From: Methanobacteriota archaeon
GTDB taxonomy: Archaea; Thermoplasmatota; Poseidoniia; Poseidoniales; Thalassarchaeaceae
Reading direction: 5' to 3'
Assembly (NCBI GenBank): GCA_018654845.1
Contig: JABIKU010000034.1
Location: 42,817-106,816 of the forward strand
DNA: 64,000 nt
Positions 35,601-43,545 of this stretch are shown in pieces (position 1 is the stretch's first letter; each line of letters begins with the position of its first letter). A model generated the notes under the pieces. The model searched no databases. It worked only from the letters and a program-made list of their open reading frames with translations, and was not told where the DNA came from. The position numbers and the translations under genes are program-made.

Positions 35601-38600
35601 ATGAACCAATGGGTGCCATTCGAAGAAAGGAATGGGCGTAATCTGGCAGACTCGCCCATCATTCCTTCAGGTGTACCATCCCAGAGCATAGCATATGGTT
35701 TTCCGAGGCTTTCTGTAGCGAAATCAAGGCCGGCATTGGCCAAAGACGGAGCGTGGAATAATGCTCGCCATGCTCCGAAAGAAGAGCCGGTGAATTGGGT
35801 TGAGTCCCAGAAGTAAACCGGCCGGACGGAAGGGGTTATCACATCTGCTTCGATATACATTCTATGCATAGATCGAATCGCGAATGTATCTGTTTCATCA
35901 CCCTCAAGATAAGGCCAAGGCCATTCTGCACCTAAATCTGGTCGAGATTTACCAATGAAAATATAATCGCCAATCGGTAAACTAGTGTTTGTATACTCAT
36001 ATATTCCAATCACACTGTGCGATTTCGAAGTATTATCCCAAACGATTTCCTCGTAAGCACCGGGAACTTTTCCTACTCCATTGTCAATAGTTGAATTCCA
36101 TTGGACCTGTTTCCAAATACCTTGGCTTCCACTCGATTGAACAAAGGAGAGTGAAACCCATCCACCCGAATCAGCTCGATAACCGTAGCCATAACCATCG
36201 AACACTGTGGGATGGGTAGCATTACCAAATGGACCACCGTGAACGGTGAAAGAAATCGGTGCATGTGAGAGTCTATTGTCAAATTTACCTCTCTCCCAAT
36301 CCGCAGTATAGTGAACTTTGTAATCGACGAAGAGTGGTTGTTCATCGCTGCGGAAATATGTCCATGCAACATAATCGATTGTCGTATTAGCCCGGACTTC
36401 AGTTGGAACAGGTTCGGTTGCTGCACCATCATGAACGAACATTTCAGTTACTTCTGCATAGACATTGTATGTCGTATTAGATCCAACTATCAAATCCTCT
36501 GGGAAAAGGAATTGCCCGACCACGAAATCACCATTCTCATCGGTTAGAACATCGATAGTCTCCAGAGCAGTTGTGTCGTTACGAGCCCAATCTATATGGA
36601 TTTGAACAGGAAGATTTGGAGCTGGCATGAAAACACCCTGCTCAGGATCTAGCCAATTAACTGTCCCATTGAATTTGACAGCATAACGATAATCCAGCCA
36701 CATTATTTCTGGAACTGTTAGTGTAATTCTAGTGGGTATTTTATCATCTTCATCTAAGATACCGTCATTGTCAGAATCCCAGTCAGATGTATTTCCATCA
36801 TCTTCCTCTAATTGATCCCAATCCGCATCTGTGCGATTATCGGCATCATCATCTTCATCGATTGCATCAGGACCTGTTTGAGGATCTGCAGGATTGGCAA
36901 TACCTTCGCCGCCTCCGAAATCATCATGATCCCATGGATTAGTTGATTGATTGCCGAATCGGGTGGGCCAAAGCATAACTTCGTCAGCATCTTCCATTCC
37001 ATCTGAATCATCATCCAAGTCAACATCATCTCGCAATCCATCATTATCGTGATCCCATGCTGAAATAAAGGGGGTCGCTGTAGCCAATTCAAGAGTATTA
37101 ACTCGTCCATCTCCATCCCAATCATCATCAACCCAATCCAATATTCCATCATTATCGTGATCCCAAACATGTTGTTCTTCTCCAACGAAACACAGTAGTT
37201 CTTGGTCTACATCGAGAATTCCATTATTATCATCATCTGGATCTTCACCATCCGGAACACCATCGTTGTCATTGTCGACATCGTAATACTTCGGATGTAG
37301 TAAACCCTGACCTAATATTCCAACATCCCAAACAGCTTGGAACCATCCATCGTTATCCGGATCAGTATCTGTCCCATCGTCATCATTGTCTTCACAATTT
37401 GAACCGATGAAGAAATTGCCAGGTGGCTCGGTATTTGCATCGTCATCAAGGTCATCATTTGTGTCAATTTCGAAATAATCCCAGATACCGTCGCCATCAT
37501 CATCAACATCCCAATGGTCGTAAACATTGTCAAAATCATCGTCCAAATCTGCAGTATCATTGAACATACATTGTGGATCCATATTTCCTGAAACAGGCGC
37601 ACCACAATCATCATCAGGATCTATATCATTATTGAGTAAATCTGCCTTTTCGTCGGGGAACCAATTTGCATTTGAATCAGCATTCCACCGGAAAAAGCCG
37701 TAGGAAAGCCCCACGTAAGCTATCCACAAATCTCGATTATTTGCTATTTGATTATACGTTACGGCAGAGGTTGGGCTTGGATTGCTCCCTGGATCGAAAG
37801 TAAACCAGAAGCAATTCTTGTTACATGTCCATTGACCTTGAGAATTACTGCCATTATATGAACCATCATCATGTTCTGAATCTGGCCGACTACTGTATGG
37901 ATATGTGTATATCAATTGACCTTGGTTTGTTGAAGTTGGTCGAATAACCGGGGCTCCGTAGAGCCATGCATAGAACAAACCGCAAGTGTATTCCTCGGCT
38001 AATCCTGCCATGTATGCAAGGAATAGGGAAGAACCACATTCATTGTCATCGAAAGTACCACCAAATTTGATGTCATTAACGTCAAGTTGTCCGTCATTAC
38101 CTTCATCCTGATCCCACCAATCGGGCAACCCATCGCCATCTTGATCGATGTCAATTCCGTTGATTAGAGAATCTCCATCCGTGTCAATATCGAAGAAATT
38201 GTTACCATTATAAGCACTCCAACGTTGAATAACATGCCAATAAAGTTCAGGAATTTTGCCGCTATTATCGGGTGAGATTGCCGAATCATATCCATTATAA
38301 TTCAAAATAAATCCATGTTCAGCAGTGAATGGATTAAACATCCATGATTGATTCCAATAGAAGTTATGGGCAATATCGTGTGCATATATCTGACCATCAT
38401 TAGAACCATCGAGTAAATCTCCATCATCTGTTGGATATGAATTATCGAAAATATCAGTAGTGTCGAAATCTTGAACTCCACAATTTCCATCATCTGGATC
38501 GTAATAATCAGAAATTCCGTCATTATCATCATCCCAGTCTTCATCATTCTGTAATCCATCGCCATCGATGTCTGTGTCGATACTGTTAGGTCCGTCATCT

Positions 38601-40606
38601 CGATAAAGTGAACCGTTCAAAATATGCATATCATTGTCATCATCAAAATCACAATTATCATCCATATCGAGCCAATCTAGAATCCCATCATTATCATCAT
38701 CGACATCATCCCAATTATTGATGCCATCAGCATCCCAGTCGTTATAACCAGTATACGACTTTCTCAATAGGTAACAATTATCATGAGGATTTTGTGGGTT
38801 TGGATTAGTGATACTTGGACAATCCCAGCCATCTACTGTGTCCTGGTGAACATTAGGGAAAATATCAAGTTCGTTGATTATTCCATCATTATCCAAATCC
38901 CAAGGTTCGTCGTTAGGATCAAGGGCGGATGCCCCGACTGGATTGTCAGGAAAGGGAGTTCCTCCCATATCTGGGTCGAGCCAATCCCATACCAAATCAT
39001 AATCTTGGTCGATTACTCGATAACGGTCATCATCTAAATCACGGTCGTAATCGAGTTCACAATCGATTCCCGGGATCTCGATTGGGCCAGACACAGGTAA
39101 ATCACCAACACCATCTCCATTGGTATCGACTTGATGGCAACGATCGGGAATCCCATCATTATCATCATCGACATCATACATATCGGCCAAACCGTCGTTA
39201 TCATCATCGGTATCCGAAGAATCTGGCGAGCCGTCATTATCATTGTCTGGATCGAGGAAATTTGGAATTCCGTCACCGTCTAAATCACCATCAACAATAT
39301 TACTAAATGATTGCTCGCGAGGATGCCAGGCCAATTCTCTGCTAACATAATCAACACCCCCAACATAATGAGAGTAAGTTCGCAAATTTGCGGTTGAATT
39401 TACATTAATTGATCCAGTCATTGTTGAATGAATTGTACAATTGTAAGCGAAAAGCCCCGTTGTGGTAAACGTCATTGAAAATGTTCCACCAGCCGCAATA
39501 TTACCACTATCGAATAATCCTCCGAAGATTGATGTAGCGGTATGATCTGTGGTATCATCATTCGTCCAGATAATTGTGTCACCCACGTTGACATCGATAT
39601 TTCTTGGAGAAAAACCGGAGCTAGTTATCGAAATGTGATGCACTTGAGCAGAATACCAATCTACCGCTGCTGACCAATTCGCTGCGATTTCTGTAATATT
39701 TCCAGTACGAGTAGAATCCCAAGGGTGTTCATCCCATAGATCTGCTACGCCGTCACCATCATCATCCAAATCGAAGTAATCAGCGTATCCGTCGCCATCA
39801 AAATCACATGGCCAAGTGAATTGATCGATTCGGCCATCATTATCATCGTCTTCGTCGTAAGAACCTCGGCCTGAACCATCAATATCTTCATCCGGAATTC
39901 CATCATTGTCATGGTCGTAAAGGTTCTGGTCAATTCTGTAACCATTTCCAACAGCAAAACCAGTCCAAGGATGAACGGTATTCGGCTGAACATAACGATC
40001 TGAACTGACATTTTTTGGATCTGAACCTTGAGAATAATCGATTGGCCCTTCTAGAATTCCGTCGTTATCATCGTCCCAATCGAATTCATCTTGAATTCCA
40101 TCGTTATCGTGATCATAAGGATCTGTTCCATAACATCCATCGAAACGCTCGATCAAATCGGCGATACCATCGTTATCATCATCTAAATCATACAAATCTG
40201 AAATACCATCGTTATCGTGATCTTCGGTATCTGTCTCTTCAAGGAAAAACCCGTAACTTGGATCCAACGCAAGGGCGGCACGGTCACTTACCTTCCCATA
40301 AACTGCCATTGGATCATTGTAAAACGGATCTGTAAATGTTGGATTATTGAAGCTGTTTTCAGCAGCAGGCTGACTGACCCCATCCCCCGCTACAGGTCCG
40401 GGGGCCGTGTTAATTTGTTGAAATGATGTACGTTTTTCAGCCGGTGCCCACTCAACATCAATTACCTCTTCATATGAATCATAATCTTGTAACGAATACA
40501 TTTGGGTGCTAAACAGCATCAAAAATACCATCAAGACAGCTGAAATTCCTTTTTTGGTATTTGCAATACCGAATCCATTATTCATTTTACCTAACATCGT
40601 GACCAC
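32654..40606 (-). CDS. Giant surface protein: calcium-type DxDxDG repeats, cupredoxin domain, DUF4129-like tail
   Basis: A 2,650-residue exported, membrane-anchored protein. A signal-type hydrophobic segment (ISAVLMVFLMLFSTQMYSL) lies near residue 20-40. About residues 115-1,290 carry dozens of thrombospondin-type-3/EF-like acidic loops (for example DHDNDGISD, DDDNDGIAD). Embedded at about 318-405 is a plastocyanin-like cupredoxin domain with type-1 copper ligands in sight (DHTATS, then YNCTIHSTMTG). About 1,290-2,460 is beta-rich with Ig/big-like domains (DENGDFVVG, DHNGVLQVNLTI). A single membrane segment at about 2,473-2,494 precedes a roughly 155-residue cytoplasmic part resembling DUF4129 (FFRSRGAMKKVYETTREFED, FEEARYSDHEIG). 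Likely calcium-stiffened adhesin or envelope component. Several N-terminal ATGs are possible. Confidence 0.88.
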   Translation of the reverse strand: MVTMLGKMNNGFGIANTKKGISAVLMVFLMLFSTQMYSLQDYDSYEEVIDVEWAPAEKRTSFQQINTAPGPVAGDGVSQPAAENSFNNPTFTDPFYNDPMAVYGKVSDRAALALDPSYGFFLEETDTEDHDNDGISDLYDLDDDNDGIADLIERFDGCYGTDPYDHDNDGIQDEFDWDDDNDGILEGPIDYSQGSDPKNVSSDRYVQPNTVHPWTGFAVGNGYRIDQNLYDHDNDGIPDEDIDGSGRGSYDEDDDNDGRIDQFTWPCDFDGDGYADYFDLDDDGDGVADLWDEHPWDSTRTGNITEIAANWSAAVDWYSAQVHHISITSSGFSPRNIDVNVGDTIIWTNDDTTDHTATSIFGGLFDSGNIAAGGTFSMTFTTTGLFAYNCTIHSTMTGSINVNSTANLRTYSHYVGGVDYVSRELAWHPREQSFSNIVDGDLDGDGIPNFLDPDNDNDGSPDSSDTDDDNDGLADMYDVDDDNDGIPDRCHQVDTNGDGVGDLPVSGPIEIPGIDCELDYDRDLDDDRYRVIDQDYDLVWDWLDPDMGGTPFPDNPVGASALDPNDEPWDLDNDGIINELDIFPNVHQDTVDGWDCPSITNPNPQNPHDNCYLLRKSYTGYNDWDADGINNWDDVDDDNDGILDWLDMDDNCDFDDDNDMHILNGSLYRDDGPNSIDTDIDGDGLQNDEDWDDDNDGISDYYDPDDGNCGVQDFDTTDIFDNSYPTDDGDLLDGSNDGQIYAHDIAHNFYWNQSWMFNPFTAEHGFILNYNGYDSAISPDNSGKIPELYWHVIQRWSAYNGNNFFDIDTDGDSLINGIDIDQDGDGLPDWWDQDEGNDGQLDVNDIKFGGTFDDNECGSSLFLAYMAGLAEEYTCGLFYAWLYGAPVIRPTSTNQGQLIYTYPYSSRPDSEHDDGSYNGSNSQGQWTCNKNCFWFTFDPGSNPSPTSAVTYNQIANNRDLWIAYVGLSYGFFRWNADSNANWFPDEKADLLNNDIDPDDDCGAPVSGNMDPQCMFNDTADLDDDFDNVYDHWDVDDDGDGIWDYFEIDTNDDLDDDANTEPPGNFFIGSNCEDNDDDGTDTDPDNDGWFQAVWDVGILGQGLLHPKYYDVDNDNDGVPDGEDPDDDNNGILDVDQELLCFVGEEQHVWDHDNDGILDWVDDDWDGDGRVNTLELATATPFISAWDHDNDGLRDDVDLDDDSDGMEDADEVMLWPTRFGNQSTNPWDHDDFGGGEGIANPADPQTGPDAIDEDDDADNRTDADWDQLEEDDGNTSDWDSDNDGILDEDDKIPTRITLTVPEIMWLDYRYAVKFNGTVNWLDPEQGVFMPAPNLPVQIHIDWARNDTTALETIDVLTDENGDFVVGQFLFPEDLIVGSNTTYNVYAEVTEMFVHDGAATEPVPTEVRANTTIDYVAWTYFRSDEQPLFVDYKVHYTADWERGKFDNRLSHAPISFTVHGGPFGNATHPTVFDGYGYGYRADSGGWVSLSFVQSSGSQGIWKQVQWNSTIDNGVGKVPGAYEEIVWDNTSKSHSVIGIYEYTNTSLPIGDYIFIGKSRPDLGAEWPWPYLEGDETDTFAIRSMHRMYIEADVITPSVRPVYFWDSTQFTGSSFGAWRALFHAPSLANAGLDFATESLGKPYAMLWDGTPEGMMGESARLRPFLSSNGTHWFIAMQNGGDFNVPPCGPIDPRDPESDARCEIVPEMFTGESFRIVGTVWNRTMTAWPHDPMALQVDVDHNGVFAGSQETGFARAPDMVNGEAVFDYNWTWYSQYAAGVFGIRADFTNSNFYFTGNQSNVLAPTGAYVNISVIGTTDFQMNVIPRLYRGQNTTIEARLIDNAYQPVRDAPVNFTWSADGSSDIAVTDHNGVLQVNLTIDEMHQLGNFTLSYTYPGDTYRQGSSHEINLWVVSRTYVDLQSTTENRLSSGDYWEFSAQVTDDNRTAAIKDKGEFLDGCDENGGEILVILEGVDFEQRIHRQIVETLCPNAGSINYRMLLDPQLLRDDPNSFLPDGFGPVNFILRFAENLPHEGCEPLDDEMLRISGAWDPCDQILNSDHYRKIFRHDERGFSLIGRTTLSVDDQIVYTSEIDPLTGQAIDKPMVVTGQLIDELGSNLSNRAIQVQYEMVGSELGVKSCQGDVTDINGMFDVICPLNDVQAGQAKVTVNFLSYETGDQYRYKNASMTKFFPVFSNSTMTFQEVGPFRTDVDTYQFQNGTVFPVLYLKESFHIDAMLTQVNGNPVGGKCLNIYLDPETNTRPIATAITRDGTGEIEWYSGDPDDNPSRRGVEPNGNQLEGFRTIRVAYEPTKELPGGCRAETTPVVNGSFQDIEVLVRSKVDILLKNHWSNPLGYQIGDEVAGAVAILRDRLDVSVEGETVIFTFQYWNGTGWETNNVEYAVTNEHGEANFSFIFTGEEVPGELDIIAVNGKWRVLVHFQESSFFQEEFLNSTPVIYLGEPLVEQNANFFTFKVLTVIGIALAFAVLIGAIMYRNYNERRRIEIIRGILTDSLMSLKASNDYIQTIFNCYKDLVRFFRSRGAMKKVYETTREFEDAINGMLGGIMPPEDLDTLFSIFEEARYSDHEIGADQRDRAIAALQALINHLSHALGESMLNRTTSNESTLYGSRVKAGEFIDSDGNTRIAGIDEEQENDDFSL
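36730..40270 (-). repeat. Array of acidic-loop coding repeats
   Basis: Within the giant gene, short units reading CC(A/G)TC(G/A)TTATC(A/G)TC on the + strand recur throughout, encoding Asp-x-Asp-x-Asp-Gly loops. Units are irregular in spacing and interrupted by the cupredoxin domain and by non-repeat islands (for instance around 37.6-38.0 kb). The low-complexity sequence makes this part prone to misassembly and to recombination. Confidence 0.8.
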
Positions 40607-40739
40607 CGAAGTACTTTCGCTGACTCTGCACTACTTATCAACGACTACCCTCGTGTGCGCGTAAACGTATCAGAGACAGGTTTGAGTATCATTATTCATC
40701 CACCCTTAATATTCTAAAAAGTTTTTTCCGAAGGGTTTG

Positions 40740-40814
40740 ATGGCAGCTTACCGAACCATCCTCAACTCGAAAATTCACCGAGCTTCCGTTACCCAGGCTG
40801 ATCTCGATGATTAG
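40740..40814 (+). pseudogene. panD: Truncated panD (aspartate 1-decarboxylase) relic
   Basis: An ATG with GAAGGG four bases upstream opens a 24-codon frame, YRTILNSKIHRASVTQADL after MAA, that matches the N-terminus of pyruvoyl-dependent aspartate decarboxylase (KIHRATVTQADLHYVGS in intact bacterial enzymes). It stops at TAG one to three codons before the Gly-Ser cleavage site that makes the pyruvoyl group, so the fragment cannot be active. The match ends at the point where the rlmH 3' end begins on the other strand, suggesting a deletion or recombination joint near 40805-40811. panD normally supplies beta-alanine for CoA. Short, but the motif match is strong. Confidence 0.72.
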
Positions 40815-41245
40815 GCCCGATGATAAGGCAAACCTTTGATGATTGTAACGGCCCGATAAAGTTGTTCTAAAAGCACGACTGCTGCCAATTCATGAGGTAG
40901 AGTAATCATCCCTAATGATAGTGATTTGGATCCGGTTTGCTGCTCACCGAACCCACCAGGAGGTCCTATTACGAGGTGTACATCTTGGCTTGCTAATCGC
41001 CACTTTTTCATCTCTTCAGCATAACCCATGCTATCAATAATTTCTCCATCTTCATCGAGTAGGATTACCGTTGAATCACCTGCTCGCTTTAACACGGTTT
41101 TCAAATATTCATTAGGGTCGGTTTGATTACGGTGCTCGACCAATGAAACACCATCCGAAGAAAGGCGATTTGCATAGTCATTTATTGCGATACGAAATGC
41201 TGCATCTTTTGGTCTTCCATGAAGATGAACTACTATGCGAGCCAT
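40811..41245 (-). CDS. rlmH: 23S rRNA (pseudouridine1915-N3)-methyltransferase RlmH
   Basis: A SPOUT methyltransferase that modifies helix 69 of 23S rRNA. The 144-residue chain has VILLDEDGEIIDSMGYAEEM, the knot motif VHLVIGPPGGFG, LSLGMITLPHELAAVVLLEQLYRA, and the diagnostic C-terminal PYHRA. The frame opens at 41284, but MARIVVHLHG (ATG 41245) is the family start. RlmH is mainly bacterial, with scattered archaeal members. Its stop codon overlaps the last bases of the panD relic on the other strand. Confidence 0.93.
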   Translation of the reverse strand: MARIVVHLHGRPKDAAFRIAINDYANRLSSDGVSLVEHRNQTDPNEYLKTVLKRAGDSTVILLDEDGEIIDSMGYAEEMKKWRLASQDVHLVIGPPGGFGEQQTGSKSLSLGMITLPHELAAVVLLEQLYRAVTIIKGLPYHRA

Positions 41246-41295
41246 ATACTTGGCATAACACAGTAGTCTTTGATAGATTCGCAATCATCAAGACC

Positions 41296-41640
41296 ATGTG
41301 CGCATTGGCTAAACTGAGTAAGATGGGGTGGTGGCCATTTGGAAAAAAATCTAAACCGATCCATGATGATCCCCATATCAAAGGTACTAGATTTTGGATT
41401 CAAGAATTACGAGATGTTTGCGAACGTAATTTTGACAATTTTACCGAGGGGCAGAGAATAGTTCGACAGATGCAAATTGATTGGATTGATGCGAATCGGG
41501 AAGGGGTTGTAGACAATCTGCTGCTAGAAGGGTTAGAACGACGCGCGTTTCGGTTATTGAGAGCCGATAGCGAAGAATGGTTGGCATGGCTAGACAACGA
41601 AGAGTTTTGGAAGCCAGGCTGGCGCGGTGACATCGAATAA
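41296..41640 (+). CDS. Uncharacterised small protein, about 114 residues
   Basis: No family recognised. The frame is open from 41143, but that part lies over rlmH; the likely start is ATG 41296 (MCALAKLSKMGWWPFGKK) or ATG 41323 (MGWWPFGKKSK). The product is charged and predicted helical (FWIQELRDVCERNFDNFTEGQ, LLLEGLERRAFRLLRADSEEWL) with many tryptophans. It is 11 bases upstream of a membrane-protein gene on the same strand and so probably cotranscribed with it and the cobalamin adenosyltransferase. Confidence 0.6.
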   Translation: MCALAKLSKMGWWPFGKKSKPIHDDPHIKGTRFWIQELRDVCERNFDNFTEGQRIVRQMQIDWIDANREGVVDNLLLEGLERRAFRLLRADSEEWLAWLDNEEFWKPGWRGDIE

Positions 41641-41651
41641 GAGGTTGTTTG

Positions 41652-42344
41652 ATGATTTTTTGGACATCTTTATTCCTCATTTTAGGCGCAACAGTGTTTC
41701 ATTATTCTCGTGCCCAACCTTTTCCAGAAAAAAGTGGAAAATTTGCCTTTTTATTGATTGTAACTGGATTATTAATGATTATTTCCATCAGTGCCCCTCG
41801 ACCAACTGGAGAATTGGTCGCTCCCATGGTAGCCACGATTATCGGTGGCATCGCCGTCATCATCGGTACAATCCATATGTCAATTCTACGAGATGATGTG
41901 ATAATCGCACCGTTTGGAGGATTTCTCCTCTGTATTGGTGCAATCAATTTGCTCTCATCTCGATGGGTTGAAGCTGGACAATTCGAACAGATTGGCTCAT
42001 TCGCTTTCGCTTCAATTCTAGTCATGCTAGAGATTTACTTAGCATTCAAAGGATTAGTTGTCGGAATTCAAGGTATATCTTGGTCGAAATCAGGATTGAG
42101 GCAAATCCACAGAGGGATTTTGTTAGGAGATTCAGGTGCAATCACTCATTTTGAGAAATCATGGGATATGGAAAATCAATGGATTAACGCAATGAGTCAT
42201 TCTGCATTATCGTTAATTTATCGTCACCTAAATGATGATGGCATGGAGAAAAAGCACACCATTGAGCTCGAAAAATTAGGTGGTTGGCAAAGTGTTGATG
42301 AATCTTGGATAAAAACTATCGAAAATGCATTGGAAATTCTTTGA
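41652..42344 (+). CDS. Uncharacterised membrane protein, four or five TM segments
   Basis: About 230 residues. Hydrophobic segments at roughly residues 2-18, 31-48, 57-75, 82-97 and 110-130 are followed by a soluble C-terminal region of about 90 residues that looks helical (WDMENQWINAMSHSALSLIY). GAGG seven bases before ATG 41652 supports the start. I know no family for it. It stands between a small unknown gene and the PduO-type adenosyltransferase, on the same strand with a 70-base gap, so a role in corrinoid metabolism is possible but unsupported by sequence. Confidence 0.68.
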   Translation: MIFWTSLFLILGATVFHYSRAQPFPEKSGKFAFLLIVTGLLMIISISAPRPTGELVAPMVATIIGGIAVIIGTIHMSILRDDVIIAPFGGFLLCIGAINLLSSRWVEAGQFEQIGSFAFASILVMLEIYLAFKGLVVGIQGISWSKSGLRQIHRGILLGDSGAITHFEKSWDMENQWINAMSHSALSLIYRHLNDDGMEKKHTIELEKLGGWQSVDESWIKTIENALEIL

Positions 42345-42414
42345 ACTCAGGTCTCGTACACTTCATTGTTGTCGAGACGATTTCATAGAGGGCAACCCAA
42401 TCCGACAAGTGGAT

Positions 42415-43050
42415 ATGGTTCGCATCACAAGGGTTCACACCGGTGGCGGAGATGGAGGTGAAACTTCTCTCCTCGATGGAGAAAGGGTTGGAAAGGATCA
42501 CCATCGTGTTGCATTTTATGGCACAATCGATGAAGTCAATTCACAGGTTGGAGCAGTCAGAATGGAATTAAATCGAATCGAAAAAATCGCACCCGATGGT
42601 GGTCAAAAAACAAATCTAATCCGTGCAGCAGAATTGGCAAACAAACGCTTAGGAATTATTCAACAAGAATTATTTGATATTGGGGGAGAATGTTCTTGCG
42701 CACCAGAAAAAATACCAAAAATAATGGGGCTAATATCTGAACAGCAATGCGACAGATTGGTCGAAGAGATGAATGAATGGATTGAAGATCTTGAACCTCT
42801 CGAATCTTTCATAATTCCAACAGGATCTCCTCCAGTCGCTAACCTGCACATAGCTCGATGCGTTACTCGGCGAGCGGAAAGGAACGCTTGTGGAATTCGC
42901 TCAATTGAAGGTGAAGATGCCGTGAGGGGGGAAGTAATATCGTACTTGAACCGATTATCAGATTGGCTCTTCGTTCTCGGAAGATGGATTGCAGTAAAAA
43001 CTGGTGAAGAAGAAGTTTTGTGGACGCCTCTTGGAAAAAGAGATGCTTAG
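42415..43050 (+). CDS. Cob(I)alamin adenosyltransferase, PduO type
   Basis: Makes adenosylcobalamin from cob(I)alamin and ATP. TGGGDGGETSLLDGERV at the start is the ATP-binding motif and FYGTIDEVNSQVGAVRME follows. ELFDIGGECSC and RCVTRRAERNA (the arginine/glutamate cluster of the active site) complete the PduO signature. ATG 42415 fits the family start; the frame opens earlier inside the preceding gene. Length 211 is slightly longer than typical (about 185-190). It would supply the coenzyme for NrdJ, encoded at 60 kb, from corrinoid imported by the S-component pair at 1.5-3 kb. Confidence 0.94.
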   Translation: MVRITRVHTGGGDGGETSLLDGERVGKDHHRVAFYGTIDEVNSQVGAVRMELNRIEKIAPDGGQKTNLIRAAELANKRLGIIQQELFDIGGECSCAPEKIPKIMGLISEQQCDRLVEEMNEWIEDLEPLESFIIPTGSPPVANLHIARCVTRRAERNACGIRSIEGEDAVRGEVISYLNRLSDWLFVLGRWIAVKTGEEEVLWTPLGKRDA

Positions 43051-43460
43051 ACAGGATGACCAACAGAAAGAAGATGTGCATGTGCTGAATTTAGCATCTC
43101 TTTTTCTTGTTCAAAAGTCAATTGAGAGTGAGCAGATTCGAAGTCAAGCCAAAGATAATTTCGATGCTCGAATGATAGTTTAACTGTCAATTCGTCAGTT
43201 TCGGCGAGGTACCAATACACTTGTTTTGGAGTTTTTACTCCCTTTCTGAAAAATGTATATTCAGTCCTCATCTCCCACCCATCCAATATTTTGACTGTTT
43301 TTATTCCAGTTTCTTCAGAAAGTTCTCTCACTGCGGTTGAATGGTAATCCAAATCTGAATCCTCAATGTGACCTTTTGGAAAACTCCAATGGCCTTGGGG
43401 ATATTGCAATAATAGGACACTATCATAATTGATTAGAATGAAACCACATGAGGTCTCCAT
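43047..43460 (-). CDS. Nudix hydrolase (diadenosine tetraphosphatase-like)
   Basis: About 137 residues with a complete Nudix box from GHIEDSDLDYHSTAVRELSE onward, ending in EETGI. GHWSFPKGH before the box and KQVYWYLA after it resemble bis(5'-nucleosyl)-tetraphosphatases (Ap4A hydrolases). It probably cleans up dinucleoside polyphosphates. ATG 43460 (METSCGF) is preferred over the frame opening at 43469. Convergent with the adenosyltransferase, overlapping by four bases. Confidence 0.88.
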   Translation of the reverse strand: METSCGFILINYDSVLLLQYPQGHWSFPKGHIEDSDLDYHSTAVRELSEETGIKTVKILDGWEMRTEYTFFRKGVKTPKQVYWYLAETDELTVKLSFEHRNYLWLDFESAHSQLTFEQEKEMLNSAHAHLLSVGHPV

Positions 43461-43484
43461 GCAACACACGGAGAGGACATCGCC

Positions 43485-43526
43485 TATTCAATTGTCGCAA
43501 CCGAGTGGGAAATACAATTGAGTAGC
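43485..43526. promoter_or_regulatory. 12-bp inverted repeat between divergent Nudix and DHH genes
   Basis: CTATTCAATTGT (43485-43496) and ACAATTGAGTAG (43515-43526) are inverted with one mismatch, 18 bases apart. The element lies in the only spacer between the two divergent starts, so it may bind a dimeric regulator that controls both, or overlap their promoters. It could also pair as an RNA leader of the DHH gene. Confidence 0.4.
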
Positions 43527-43545
43527 GACCGCCCGTTAAGAAAAG

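Noticed and set aside
36700..40300. Direct repeats resembling a CRISPR array
   Set aside because: Repeats are irregular and in frame with the giant protein, encoding Asp/Gly loops; no fixed-length spacers exist.
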